Origin: Gaertneriomyces semiglobifer
Lineage: Eukaryota; Chytridiomycota; Chytridiomycetes; Spizellomycetales; Spizellomycetaceae
DNA length: 64,000 nucleotides
Direction of reading: 5' to 3'
Assembly (NCBI GenBank): GCA_025558075.1
Contig: JAHLKF010000008.1
Location: forward strand, 496,001-560,000
The notes beneath the pieces are model-generated. The model made no database searches. It was not told where the DNA came from and worked only from the letters and a program-made list of their open reading frames with translations. Shown piece after piece: positions 1-11,914 of the stretch. The stretch's first letter is position 1; every line of letters begins with the position of its first letter. Both the position numbers and the translations under genes were made by a program.

Positions 1-1560
1 CTTCCGATTGCTCTTCTTGTTGCGATAGCTTATAATAGAATAATCCGGGAAGGATGTGGCAGATGGTTGTGGACCCTGTTGCGCCCACGTACGCGAGTAC
101 CTAATGCAAAGTGAATGAGCCGAGATGCCTTCAAGCTCAAATGCAGATGTTTTTTTTTCTCACCGTAGCCAGATTGTCTACAAGGATAGCCAACATCCAG
201 CTTGTGACCATGATACCAATGGTCATACCGAACCATCGCGTTCGCGAGATCTCATACTTTTCTAACAATATACCAGTGGATGCGCTCTCGGTTTCTATAG
301 ATTCCGCACTTTCTCCCCTGTCGAGTATAGAACCATCGGTCCGCCTTTCAATTGAAGAACGACGACCTTCTTCTCGTTGCGATTCAAAGTGCGTTATTAT
401 CTTGTCCAAGCTTGCTCTGCAAGGGTGGCATTGCAACGGGAAAGATAAGCCAACCAGAAGCGCAATAGCAAGTTGACCACCAGTGATTAATGGCGATGGA
501 GGGTATTGAGCAATGATATTCGATGAAACGAGTGATCCGAAGGTGAGATAACCGAGAATAGCGACAACTTGATAAATCGAGAAAGCGGAACCGATCGATG
601 TAAAGATAACCGCCTTTAAGCGTGCCGGTGTGTTGGCGATGAGCTCGTTGTGTACAGCGAAGATCTGGGGAAAGCACTCTATCAGCGATGATCGCGACGG
701 TAAACACCCTTTTGAATAACTCACATTCTGATGACACGTGAACGCAAAAACAAAGATGGGCAGTACGCCTAAAAAGTTCGCATCCATGTTAAACCAGCGC
801 AGATCGCCTAATCCCGGTCGGGGAGGCATGCCTTCAACATCTCGCCCAAACGCGAAGAAGTACAGGACGATGAACACGAGATAGACGACTGACAGTAGCG
901 CAAATGCGGACGTGTAGCGCAGAGAGTCGAGTTTAGGCAAGAAGCAGAATGGGGCCATCAGTAGTAAGGAAGCCGAAATCCAAAACTTGGGGCTCAAGAA
1001 AATCGAGGTAGGCGAAAGTTCGGAAGCAAATCCAAGGGCGACTTTCGGCAACTACATACGGCGGTTAATGGTTTCCCGTCATTCGGCGCGTACAGCAGTT
1101 ATATGATACATACCAAATCCCCGCAGATAACCAAATAAGAAACACCAACTCCAAAGCACTTGACCGCAATTGCAGCATCAAACCATACTGCCGCATCCGG
1201 GTAGGTAATTTTCGCACAAGAATTGAAACTGCTGGTTCTCCCAACCTTTGCAGCGAGCCTCGTCAATAGCACTAGTCCAAACGCAGACGCCGCTCCGGAA
1301 AATCCAATCAATAGCATACCCAGCCCTAGACCTACGGAGGCCAGGGCGGCTGGCATTGCCAGCATGCCACTTCCGAGAATCGTGTTGCTGAGATTCACGC
1401 AAGACGAGAAAATGGTGCCAATGGGTGTCGAGTCGTCCTCTGGTTCGAGCGGCAGTGACTCTTCTTCTGGCAATTGTCGATAGCTTCCATTCCGACGAAT
1501 CGTATGATGTGCTTCGCTGCTTAATCGAGGGCGAGCTCCGGTAGCCATCACTGTTGTCAT
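1..1560 (-). CDS. Vacuolar amino-acid transporter, AVT/SLC38 type (3' end beyond window)
   Basis: This is an Aa_trans-family secondary transporter, probably moving neutral or acidic amino acids across the vacuolar membrane like yeast Avt5/6/7 (substrate inferred). Four exons are visible on the minus strand: 1114-1560, 725-1051, 164-664 and 1-100, with phase-0 introns of 60-63 bp. After a hydrophilic N-terminus of about 45 residues comes the family signature NTILGSGMLAMP in the first membrane helix. The second exon ends in CHQN and splicing continues it as IFAVHNEL, a hallmark of this family. Splicing out 101-163 restores GATGSTTICHILPGLFYYK, the typical last helices. The ATG at 1560 is the first one in frame; the frame upstream of it has no ATG. 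The gene runs off the left edge, so its stop is not seen. It is head to head with the isochorismatase gene. Confidence 0.87.
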
Positions 1561-1911
1561 TATCAGTCCGTCAAGTTTGGGAAGCTGCAGGTTATCAACG
1601 GTGAACAAAGTACAGGAGTCTTAGCGGCAGATAGAGCGGGACTGTCAGAATCAGAACCGCCATGAGGCAAAAGGCGAGAATGCACGCAGCACTCTTTCAC
1701 TACCAACAGCAACTGGCGACGGCTTTTATAAGTAATGTCTTCTGTGGGTTGAGCTGTGGATTCCTGCGTCTTGTAACAATTTGGAAAGCTTTGCAGGGTA
1801 TCGCCTCGCGTGATCCAAACAACGCAGTGCTATTCGTAGACCCATCAAAAGCAGGTTTCCATAATTAAAGTTGATCGCATCGCATAGTATTGAGTAATAG
1901 ATTGAAAGAAC
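1561..1911. promoter_or_regulatory. Divergent intergenic promoter region
   Basis: These 351 bp separate the start codons of the minus-strand amino-acid transporter and the plus-strand isochorismatase gene. They must hold the promoters of both. I see no convincing TATA element or repeat. Confidence 0.5.
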
Positions 1912-2615
1912 ATGGCATCAGCGTACGTGCGAGCTACGTCGAACGCAGGGCGTCGGCTTCATATGCAACTCAAGCCAGAGTCCACTGCATTCCTGCTATG
2001 TGACATTCAAGAGCGGTTCAGGGGCCTTATCTGGAAATATTCTCATGTCATCGACACTGCTTCAAAGATGGTTTGTGAAATCTCTTGCGTTTGTAGCTCT
2101 CATTATGCCGTGTGTTTTAAGCACTACTTTAGGTCGCAGCCTCGAAGCTGCTCGACATACCGGTCATTGGCACTGAGCAGCACCCTAAAGGTCTTGGCCA
2201 CACAGTCCAAGAGTTGACTTCCATCCTGCCACCTTCCGCGGCGATGTTTCCTAAAACCAGATTCAGCATGGCAATTCCACCTGTCAACGAACTTCTTGCC
2301 AATAAACAGAACATTGTTCTTTTTGGCATAGAATCTCACGTTTGCGTCCTACAATCTGCGTTAGATTTCATGGATGCAGGTCACGACGTGTACGTCCTTG
2401 CTGACGGCGTCTCGTCAATGAACCGCGGAGAGGTTCCAATTGCTTTGGACCGCATGAGAGAGGCTGGAGTAAGAGTTGCTACCAGTGAGAGCATCCTATT
2501 CCAGTTGATGGGAGACTCGGCAGACCCCAGGTTCAAGGGCTTGAGTAAGTTAGTGAAGGAATACCAGGAGAAAACCAAAGATGCCGTTGACACGCTTGTC
2601 AGTGCGAATCTGTAG
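1912..2615 (+). CDS. Isochorismatase-like hydrolase (ISOC1/ycaC-like)
   Basis: Two exons, 1912-2070 and 2133-2615, are joined across a 62-bp intron (GTTTGT...TAG) and give 213 residues. The fold is read from the early FLLCDIQERFR segment, which carries the catalytic Asp, from VIGTEQHPKGLG after the splice, and from GIESHVCVLQSALDF, which carries the nucleophile Cys and its cis-peptide neighbourhood. Together these match the isochorismatase-like domain of ISOC1-type proteins. The substrate is not known for this subgroup, so no reaction is assigned. There is no secretion signal. The N-terminus (MASAYVRATSNAGRR) is basic and could be a weak mitochondrial or peroxisomal presequence. Its promoter is shared with the divergent transporter. 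Confidence 0.88.
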
Positions 2616-3121
2616 AGCGTGATCAGGCAGAATGGCCTCTAAAGTAGCATCTCAGACAGCTGTAGACTAGCAGCGCTCTAGGTGTTTAGCTTTGAATCTG
2701 ACGTTGTGATGTGCCTGATTCACTGTAGCGGCCGAGTCATTCCCACTGGTAGCAGGTAGCATGTGTTCTAAGCGATTCGGGTGTGGCGGAGAACGACAGT
2801 GAATCCAACTGTGGACGAAGGCAATGTCATCCGTGACAGCATGGGCTGATGGTTCCGCAGGTGAGCATAGCATACCCCTCGCTTGAGGTGGAATGGCGGC
2901 AGTCATCAGTGTGTTTGGTTTTCTCGAACGGATCTGTCAAAGTGTTGGACGCGTTCTCCCTCGTCTTTGCAGCCTGCCGAATCTATTCTCGAACCGGACA
3001 ATTCCTGTGAATCAAAGGGATCCCGCCTTATTTTCCATCCAGTCAAGCTGAAAATTAGCTCGCTCTCGTTTCGATCTACCACCACTGGCGAGTTCATATT
3101 CAAACGGTGACACACGCAACA
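2616..3121. other. Intergenic, no gene seen
   Basis: This 506-bp spacer lies between two plus-strand genes. The open frames on both strands have no recognisable protein character. It presumably holds the terminator of the isochorismatase gene and the promoter of the TRIC-like gene. Confidence 0.5.
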
Positions 3122-4086
3122 ATGGATATTCTCAAGCAGGACCTTTCTTTCCTTTGGCCTACCGTCCGGCGAGAAGCGAGCCAGGCCATCGGTCATCCGG
3201 TGATCGGTCTCGTTCATTCCCTTTGGATTGCGGTAAGTGTCGCATCTTGGGTTGAACCTCCTTCTGGCGCTGATCATGGTCAATTACATTACAGTATTCC
3301 CTCAAGAAAGCCAACCTGGGACCTAATGGGCCTTTTCGGGGGCTCCTGGCTCACCTACTCGTTTCGCTTGGGGGATCTACCCTCGCTTGCTTGATCACCC
3401 AGCGCACGCCGCCAATTCTCCTCTCCAACTTTTATATTCCGATCTACACTCTGGGTTACGTTCTGATCAACACCCCGCTCGTCTTTTCGATCCTTTCTAT
3501 CTTCTCATTCATTACTGAACCCGTTCTGATGACTGTCGATGCCTTTACCCGCGCTTGGACCCTCAGTGCACTTGTCGACTCCTTCATCAGCGCAAGTCCA
3601 GTGCACAAGGAAGCTCAGCTCGGCCAAATTCTTATTGGCACCATTGGAATCACTGGCGGAGGCGTACTTTACTCGTATTTCTCGAACAACATGGCCAAGA
3701 TGGGTTCCTACCCCGGCTGGAACTTCACTGTAGGTGCCTCCGTTGCTACCCTTTACGTTATATGCAAGGATTCTTACCTCGGATCTATTGCTTCTGACTA
3801 CTGGAAACACACACCTGTGAGGCCTCACGTTTTGGGTTTAACTAAGGCCATTGGCATGCCCAAGCTACTCAAGGACGATGATGTCAGGCTTTTGTGTGCG
3901 CTACTTCTTGCGGGCGGCTTTATGTTGGGCTGGTTATTTTCCGGTTCCAACCAAAGTATTGGATCGAAGAAGAACGTCGTCATGATCAAGCCTAAGATCA
4001 CCGATGTCAAAATCAACGGAAAGAGCGTTCCTGCGAACCCAGGCACAACTGTTGGCACTCCCGGAAAAGCTACCAGGACCAAGTAG
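3122..4086 (+). CDS. Polytopic membrane protein, TRIC-like cation channel (tentative)
   Basis: Exons 3122-3232 and 3295-4086 flank a 62-bp intron and give 300 residues. The protein has about six or seven hydrophobic segments and a basic, Lys-rich cytosolic tail (around KPKITDVKINGKSVP). The layout resembles trimeric intracellular cation (TRIC) channels: an N-terminal HPVIGLVHSLWIA helix, GPFRGLLAHLLVSLGGS in the position of the TRIC second helix, a central VDAFTRAWTLSALVD resembling the TRIC K-E-V-x-R-x-x-K segment, and a Gly-rich ITGGGVLYS helix like the TRIC G-W-x-x-G-x-G stretch. TRIC channels balance charge during Ca2+ release from the ER. The similarity is by eye only, so an unrelated fungal membrane protein remains possible. 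Gene structure is more certain than function. Confidence 0.55.
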
Positions 4087-5415
4087 ACCAGAAAAAGACA
4101 AGTCTGTGCGCGAACATTCGTATGATGGTTGTCGACGTGGACAGAGCGGTTTCACAGAATGGGCTCTTGGTAGCATGGCGCACTTGAGCGACCGTGTACT
4201 GTCACGACATTTGAATACAAGATATATACCCATATAATTGATCCACACGTAATTGAATGCGGGCTTCACTTCGCAAAACAGTAGAGAGATGATCACAAAG
4301 CCTGCAAATGGCAATATTTGCGTCCTTTCACTCCAGCCCAAGCTTTCCATTATCGAGATGCTGTTCACTGAAAACCGCAAACATCTTCAAGACACCCCTC
4401 GTCAGAATATGGCGGGTGCCATTTGTAGAGTTCACCTGGGCTACGTATCTGAACCTCGACTAATTTGCACCAGCCAATACATTTTCATAGGGCTGAGTGC
4501 GTGATTGATGTCGGCGTCTTGCTCAAAGTGTGCGAACATTGTAGCATTATGTTAGGAGTGGCCGTTTGAGGCACACCGTACACATACGTTGCTTTCAATA
4601 GCAAACCCTGCGGATAATCACCATTGATCTGTACCGACTTACCTTGCGTGGATCCGTAGCATTCTTCTCAACGTTCAAGAAGTGAATGCGTTTCCCATAG
4701 TTTTTGAGAATGTGACCATTGAAGTAACGATTACCAGCGGCATAGGCTGTAGCCTCGCTGAGTTGGTGTTTGGCGGCAACGGTGCACATGAAAACGCTCA
4801 CATCATACTGTTAGTCAAGTAGCTAAGAGGTAGATTGCAGCTCAGGTCCACAGCTACAAAGCCACTAACAACGACGTGCCCGACGCCTGTTGTGGTAATG
4901 TTGACCGGATATGCCGTGCAATGCACCCATAATCCGCAATTGTTCGTGCGCTCGTTGAGTTAACAGGTCTCTTCTTCGCGTTCTCGATATAACGTAAGCA
5001 GAGCGGGGTTTAATCGGACACGTCTGGACGCGTTTTGCGGCGGTCAGCATCGGTATTTAGGCAACAGGCGGCGACGCAACTTGATACGTGAAGCAGCGAG
5101 AAGTGCACGTTCGCAAAGGCCTCGACGGAGGAGCTCGGGAGGCAGCACAGGAATGGTAATCTCTTGAAAAAAAGTACGTTTCTTTTTACAGGAAGAGGTC
5201 TCCGGACTTGTTGCTATGACAACGTGGGATGCACTCGCGCTCGGTTCAGTTCGAACTCTTCGAATTCGCCCCGCCGAAACCCATCCCACAACGGCGACAG
5301 GGCGCTTAGATCCAGCAAGGCGAGGGGTTGCGGTACCGTTTCCATCAGACGGAAAGCCGGTTCAGTTGCTTGCGAACGCAGTATTTGGTCTTTCAGCGCG
5401 TGTTCTGATGGAGAG
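4087..5415. other. Unresolved interval, possible small minus-strand gene
   Basis: Over 1.3 kb no gene can be closed. On the minus strand there are three open stretches: 5044-5289 (basic, ends in SRIKLRRRLLPKYR), 4865-5050 (Arg-rich) and 4595-4801 (ATAYAAGNRYFNGHILKN, then a good GTAAGT donor at 4637-4642). They look as if they could be exons of a small basic protein, such as a mitochondrial ribosomal component. I could not join them in one frame and I recognise no family. The right end must also hold the RIF1 promoter. Confidence 0.2.
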
Positions 5416-8199
5416 ATGACACGAGAGGGATCGTTGGAGGACTTCATTGCATGCGTAGTGGAAGACCCGCCGGACTTGCGATTTCAAGGCTGGATTGATC
5501 TCCGAGAGTTCTACAAGGCTGCTATTAGTTCCAAAAGCGAGATTGTACCCATACCAAGTAATAAAGTATCGAGTCTGTTAACATCACTGGAGCAGGATTT
5601 GCGAATCGACGAGGATGACACCGAACTTTGGCTTTCCTTGTACGTGGATAGGTCAAATGTTTTGCATGTTGCACTAAGGCGGGTTTATAACAAGGGGTTG
5701 CTTTCTTCCTCCACTCTTTAGAAATGAGATTGCACTGCAGTGCTCGGGGATCTTCTTAGCTCACCCTGCTATTCTCCCAGATGCAACGCTAGTACAGCTG
5801 AGCGAAATACTAACGGCCGTCCTGGACATGCTCGAGTCCCGAAAGGACGACGGTCCATGGCGTGGCATGGCCGTACGAACACTGGTAGCACATCATATTG
5901 AAGATCCGGACACACTGGCTTCGATAGGCCCTCTGACCCTGCACGCATTAGTCAAGGTTTTGCAACAAGATGTCGTAGAACGCAACGTTGAAGGAATGGC
6001 TGAAGTAATGTGTGCTGCGTTGGCCAAGCTGTTTCAAAGAAGTCCAGAATTGGCTGTCGCCCAGTGCTCTGTCTGGGTACCTCCTTCATTTCCGCTGCTT
6101 TTGGTTAAGGAAGCCAAAATTTACAACGTCGCGAACTTGCTGTTCGAAACAGTCGCTGAGCATTTTGTCAACGTTGATGAGAAGCACGATCAGGCAGTGA
6201 AGGTAACAAACAAAAGTACGCATCGCGAGTGGCGCCGAATTGGATCTCACAATTTTACCTTGTAGACGTTCGTGAAAACGCAAGGAGAAACGTTGGTTGC
6301 CGAATTGCGCACGGCCATGGAGACCTCTCACGCCAATGTAATGGCCATATGGTCACACTTGGTCCTTCTACTCGGAACCCCACTTCACAGGACCAATCTA
6401 CTGAATTCGCTGCTCAAAATAATTGAGACTCAGTTTAACTCTGTCAACGTCAACGCGCGCTTGGTCGCGCTCAAAGCGTGGCGACGCTTGATCCTTAATT
6501 TCAGGCAAAAGGATCACCTCTTTCATCCCAAGCGGACGAATCTGACGTTACTACCTCTGATCAACAGTTTCAAGTACGAAAGACAGCCGAGCGTCCGAAC
6601 AGAATGCATGAAAACATGGATATGGCTTGTGATTATGCTGAGTCACTCCTCAAAACCCAATGAACTCGATTTTGTAAACGTGATGGTTAAGCCGGTGATG
6701 GGGTATCTCAAGACTGAAAAGAAGCTAAGAGACTACTTCATTCTTGCCATGAGTACGCCACTATCCCGTACCTGCCCTCTTTGTTGTGCTTCCACTCATA
6801 CTGTTGATACTTCTTTAGCGTTCACGGTTTCCTCTCCAACGGAGTTCACGGATGCAACTCTGGAGCTACGATCATTACTTACCGTTATTGACCAGCAGGG
6901 CATCCTCCGGCGGATCCAGGGCTTCTTACCCAGCACAGTTTGGAAACGCGAAACTTTCGATATGTATATGGAGGTACTTTTGATGGCGACTGAGCGCTGC
7001 ACAGCTCTGAAGCAGATATGGGCCAGACTTGATGTACTGTTTTCTCACATAACCGACTATGTCAACGATTGCTTGAAATCCGATGAACGGGACTTCCAGC
7101 CACTACATGCGGTGCTCCAGTTTCTGTGGCAACACTCGACCAACCAGCAAACGTCAGCGTATATCTGTCGTCTTTGCTGCCTGTTTCGCATCATTTGCCC
7201 AATGAGGAGCCCGGAGAAGAACCAGAAGCAGTTTGCAGAAGCAAAGATGATTATGCATCTGATTATTAACCTGATGCAAATAGTAACTGGCGATAAAGCT
7301 TTGGTGAATCTGCGAGTACTTGGTCGAAGCTTTAGTCTGATGTATGGGGACGGCATTGCCGCTGGGACTGGGTTGCATGGTGGTGAACTGACGCGAAAAC
7401 TCGCTGCTGCGGGACCAATCAGTGAAGAATCGCCGTACACGTCCGCCGCAGGGCATCCATTGCCTTCTACACCAGTTCGGCGTCTCCGCTCGTCGACGAC
7501 ACCATCACCATCGCGTAGACCCAAGCGAACCAACGAGAATAGCCAGGAAACCGACTCCAATGGTAATATCTCTTACCAACCAATTCCCCCGAAGCCAGCG
7601 TCCTTGCCGGCACCACTCACTGAGCGTCAATTGGAGAAGATGGCTGACCACGCCAATCCGGAGGCTGGCGAAATGTACCTAACCAGCCGCGAGAACCTTG
7701 AGGCCCGATTTTTGTCCCCGAGTCGACGAAAAGGGTCTGATAATGAAGAGAAAGACCAGAGTGATGGTTCCAACGCGAATGCGAAACCGAAAGTTCAGCA
7801 GGATAAGAAACGCAGACGAGTAGAGTTTTCCGACGAGATCGAGTATCGTGATGCAATGGACAATGGCCCAGCGGCGGAAAGCAAATCCGTAGAAAAGAGA
7901 CACACCAAGGACTGTACTACAGGCGCGGGCGCCACTGAGAACAACAGCACGCACGATCGCACCAAAGGTTGTACCCCTCGTGTATCCCTCTTTAGAAATC
8001 ATCTCTCAGGTCTGGCGGAGAACGTGGATGTGGTCAACACTCTAGAGCCCAGGTAAGGCGGCCCATCCGTTGCAACTGACGTCGAGCCGCAGGCTAATAC
8101 TGAGTTCGTTACAGCGAATTACTCGCTATCCAAACGGGATTACATGCCATAATGGGAAGCGTTTTGGACGCTCTAACGTCTCGCGGCACAGGAGTATAG
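5416..8199 (+). CDS. RIF1: Telomere/replication-timing protein Rif1 homologue (short form)
   Basis: Five exons (5416-5639, 5722-6202, 6266-6752, 6819-8052, 8115-8199) splice in frame to 836 residues. The N-terminal two thirds is a HEAT-like helical repeat region. The segment WSHLVLLLGTPLHR, LNSLLKIIE, then R-x-x-A-x-x-A-W-R-R-L matches the Rif1_N domain (about residues 240-350). The C-terminal part is disordered and basic, with proline-directed sites (TPVRR, TPSPSRRPK). It carries RRRVEFSDEI at about 729-738, an RVxF protein-phosphatase-1 docking motif. Known Rif1 proteins hold PP1 at chromatin, oppose DDK phosphorylation of MCM, and act at telomeres and double-strand breaks. At 836 residues it is much shorter than most Rif1 proteins. 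The start at 5416 was chosen because conserved-looking sequence begins there; the frame is open upstream to 5164. Confidence 0.82.
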
Positions 8200-8936
8200 A
8201 TCCGCTATGGAATGCACTGAATTTGTTTTTGGGATCACGTCGGTGCATCTCGAGAAGTTAGTTTTCCCCTCTTTATGTAATTTGTAACTAGTTTTTTCGT
8301 TGGTTACTGTGATTCTTGGTATATAGAATTCTTGATAATAGTGTTACTCGTGCTTCTTACAGAACAATTCGCTGTCGACCGTAATCCTCTCTGCACCATA
8401 CATGTGGATAAGTGCAACAAATCTCCGTCTGAGGTAAGGCATCGGCTCTTGCGGCCCTGTCGCGCAGGCTGGGTCGAGAGCTCCTGAGGTGGGAAGAAGC
8501 GCGGTGGAGGGCAGCGCTGCGATGCTCTGCTTCCCGCGGGCGCATGGCTGTGCCGCAGCAGCTTCACAAGCCACAACACGTGACCGTGCTCCATCGAGAC
8601 CAAGTTGCGAGATCGCTGGCGCTTTACCCCACAACAACGACGGACTCCACTCACTGCGAACGGCGGCAGCGACGGACGATCGGGTAGGCCAATCACCCAA
8701 CGGACTTGCAGGCAGACGGCTAGGAGCACGCGGACGGAGGTGAGGACGAAAAAGGAGTACTAGAAGCAGAGCAAACGGCTTTGACGTAGACATTGTGGGT
8801 CGTGGGGTCAAACGTCGCTAGCAGCATTACTGTCTGATAGTGTCGTGAAGGAGAAGGAGCCGCGACACGAACCATACCGAATACGGTTCGATAAGGTCAC
8901 TTCATCACGCATTCACACGTTATACCATCACACATC
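8200..8936. promoter_or_regulatory. Intergenic region and NDUFV1 promoter
   Basis: This 737-bp spacer lies upstream of the complex I gene. Open frames on the minus strand (8304-8811) have low-complexity, GC-driven composition and no family character. A CACGTGAC E-box lies at 8577-8584. Confidence 0.5.
8577..8584. promoter_or_regulatory. E-box CACGTGAC upstream of NDUFV1
   Basis: This exact CACGTG core with flanking AC lies 353 bp before the NDUFV1 start. Cbf1-type bHLH factors in fungi bind such sites. Function here is inferred only. Confidence 0.35.
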
Positions 8937-10448
8937 ATGTTCGCATCTCGGAGACTTGGCCGGATCTCACAGGTGGTCACCGCTGTGCCCAGCGGACACC
9001 TTCGTGCAGCACCAACAGCGGGCTTTGCTACTGTTGCTCCTGCGGGATCATCACCAAGTCGAACATACGGAAATTTGAAGGACCAAGACCGTATCTTCAC
9101 CAACCTGTATGGTAAACACGACTACCGCCTTCAGGGCGCACTGAAGCGTGGCGATTGGTACAAGACAAAGGAAATTATTTTGAAGGGGCATGATTGGATT
9201 ATTGATGAGATGAAGAAATCTGGCTTGCGTGGTCGTGGTGGAGCTGGTTTCCCATCTGGATTGAAATGGTCATTCATGAACAAGCCCGGGGGTCCTGATG
9301 GTCGCCCGCGATACCTGGTTGTGAACGCTGATGAGGGTGAGCCTGGCACCTGCAAGGACCGTGAAATCATGCGTCACGATCCGCATAAGCTGGTGGAAGG
9401 TTGTTTGGTCGCAGGACGTGCCATGAACGCCAACGCAGCGTACATCTATATCCGTGGTGAATTTTACAATGAGGCATCAAATTTACAAGAGGCGATTAAC
9501 GAAGCTTACAAAGCTGGATTAATCGGCAAGAATGCCTGCGGCTCTGGTTACGATTTCGATGTGTACGTGCACCGTGGCGCTGGAGCTTATATTTGCGGGG
9601 AAGAAACCGCTCTCATCGAATCCATTGAGGGCAAACAAGGAAAGCCACGTCTGAAGCCCCCATTTCCCGCCGATGTTGGACTCTTTGGATGCCCGACCAC
9701 GGTCGCGAACGTCGAGACGGTTGCTGTCGCTCCCACTATCCTCCGCCGCGGTGGTGCGTGGTTTGCTGGCTTCGGTCGCGAACGTAACAGCGGAACGAAG
9801 CTCTTCTGTATTTCCGGACACGTTAACAAGCCTTGCACAGTAGAAGAAGAGATGTCCATTCCTTTGCGAGACCTCATTGACAAGCACTGCGGAGGTGTCC
9901 GCGGCGGATGGGATAACCTTCTCGGTATCATTCCTGGTGGATCCTCTGTGCCGGTTTTACCGAAGAACATGTGCGAAGAAGTACTGATGGACTTTGACTC
10001 TTTGCGCGATGCACAATCTGGATTGGGAACTGCTGCTGTCATAGTTATGGATAAGAGCACGGATATTGTTCAGGCTATCTCAAGACTGAGTGCTTTCTAT
10101 AAGCATGAATCCTGTGGACAATGCACACCCTGCCGTGAAGGATCCGCATGGATGGCAAATATGATGACGCGGTTTGAAACAGGCAATGCCAGGAAGGCAG
10201 AAATTGATATGATTGAGGAACTGAGCAGACAGATTGAGGGGCATACCATTTGCGCTTTGGTAAGCGTTTGCGCTGTGATAATCTGCTGAGATATTTTTTT
10301 CTCAATCTAACCTCCTGTAATTCAGGGTGACGCGGCGGCATGGCCGGTGCAAGGTCTCATCAGGCATTTCCGCCCCGAGATTGAGAAGAAGATTGATGCG
10401 TTCCGCGCCGCTCAGCAAGCAAATCAGCGTTTGGCTGCACAGGCCTGA
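8937..10448 (+). CDS. NDUFV1: NADH:ubiquinone oxidoreductase 51-kDa subunit (complex I, NDUFV1)
   Basis: Exons 8937-10259 and 10326-10448 (intron 66 bp) encode 481 residues. This is the NADH-oxidising, FMN-binding subunit of respiratory complex I in the mitochondrial matrix. Visible signatures are the NADH/FMN Gly-rich loop [48 protein letters not shown], and the N3 [4Fe-4S] ligands [12 protein letters not shown] plus the fourth Cys in HTICALGD. The intron falls just after that fourth Cys ([16 protein letters not shown]). The N-terminus ([14 protein letters not shown]...) is an Arg/Ser-rich presequence. Length and motifs are complete. Its presence shows that the organism keeps a proton-pumping complex I. 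Confidence 0.97.
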
Positions 10449-11393
10449 AGGGGAGCTACTTGGGAATAAAACGTACACCACATTCAAAAATATGATTTTT
10501 ATGCACGACCTCACTGTTTAGTCGAATATCAGCTATGTCGTTTCTGCAGTCCATTCCCGTACAACGCACGGACTTAATTTAATTTAACCCGAGATTATCT
10601 CTTGGGACAAATGTCTTGCATTGCTAACAGGCATTGGTTTCTGTGTTTGAGAAGGGGATTCTCTTGGAACTGGCGACATTTGATTGATTATTCAACATCG
10701 ATACCATATTTGAAGCAAACCTTGTCCGCTGCATGTTTCATAAACAATCGTACTATTGGGGTGCCTTTGGAGATTTTTCATACACAGTCAACGGTATGTT
10801 GCGAGCACGACTTCGTGACGGTTACATTGGCAAACTTGTTGGCATATGCTTTGGCAGAGTAGGCACCTATTTGCATGAATGCACGATTGGCTCCGTGATC
10901 TATTATGGACACGCTACTTGTGTACAACGAAGTATTCCGGACCAATCCAGAGAGACCAGCAGGCAGAGGTCCAGAGAGGACCTGCCAACAGTTTTCTATT
11001 TGAATGCCTTCGCATATCAATGATCACAGTCCAACATCCATATGCCATGCCCGCGTGAAGCTCTGTCCGCCAAGAAGATATGACGGGATGAGTATCATTT
11101 GCTTCCTATATACACCATGAACGATGTTCGTTAGGGCGTAAGTGAAGCCCCAAGGGTCCGACCGACTGCGACAGAATCGACCAGAATAAATCCGCCTTCC
11201 CTGCCGACAAATTCCTGGTGTTGTGCTGGTTGAGGAGTCCCCATGATTTTTCAGGAGCCGTTAAAACGTGATGCAGCTGAACGATTGCTGTCGCTCAAAG
11301 CGGTCTCAGCGAGCAGAAGTCCAAGGTCAACGCCGCAGGCCCCGTAAGTTGCCGACAATAGCAGCAGCCATCAATCAGACGTCCTTCACCAGC
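10449..11393. other. Intergenic, no supported gene
   Basis: These 945 bp lie between the convergent ends of NDUFV1 and RPP21. A minus-strand stretch at 10778-11020 reads as a possible short peptide (ANKFANVTVTKSC) but has no clear start, splice partner or family. I report nothing else here. Confidence 0.4.
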
Positions 11394-11914
11394 TTACAGA
11401 GCGTCGTGGTTATAGGCGGCTCTGGTGGAGTACGGGCTACGAGTGGGTTGGTCACCGAGTGGTATCCTTTTAACAAGACCGCATGTTTTGCATTCCGATT
11501 CGAGCAAAGGCACGTTATTCGTTCCTGCGAAAGACAGGTGAGAAGTCATTAGAGACAGCTATTACCATGTTCAGCCCTACCCTTTGTGGTCCGGTGCCTC
11601 ACAGCGTCCCCAGAGAGCAGAATGGAATCGCATTGCTTGCAGATGGTGCGTTTAACATATGGATGGGATCGCAGCACCAAACGGCGTTCCACTTGACGGA
11701 AAGTCTTCATATAAAACCTACTAACGCTCCCAACTTGCTTCTCGCTCCCAGAATGAGCATTTGACGCAGATTCAGCCAAACTTTTGCGGACAACGGCTGC
11801 GGCTTGGTATAAAAAGTTCATTCTTTGGAACGCCTCATGATGCTCCGGCTTGGCCTCAGAGGGATGAGCTTGTGCCCCTGCGTTGCTGTGCTTTCCCTTC
11901 CCTCGTTTTCCCAT
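11394..11914 (-). CDS. RPR2: Ribonuclease P protein subunit Rpp21/Rpr2
   Basis: Exons 11581-11914 and 11394-11524 are joined by a 56-bp intron in phase 1 and give 154 residues. The protein matches the Rpr2/Rpp21/Snm1 family: a basic start (MGKRGKGKHSN), an N-terminal helix with RMNFLYQAAAVV, then ERRLVLRSHPYVKRTICKQCDSI and, after the splice, ESECKTCGLVKRIPL. The two CxxC pairs form the zinc ribbon that binds RNase P RNA next to Rpp29. It acts in 5' maturation of tRNAs in the nucleus. The donor was chosen because only GTAGGG keeps the second CxxC in frame with a normal intron length; GTGAGG 21 bp earlier breaks the frame. ATG 11914 gives a typical family start. It is head to head with MPE1. 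Confidence 0.85.

Noticed and set aside
8304..8811. Two overlapping long minus-strand frames upstream of NDUFV1
   Set aside because: They share DNA in different frames, follow GC-rich composition, and show no domain, signal or splice pattern.
11525..11602. GTGAGG donor for the RPR2 intron
   Set aside because: It puts the second zinc-ribbon CxxC out of frame; GTAGGG gives a 56-bp intron and the correct frame.
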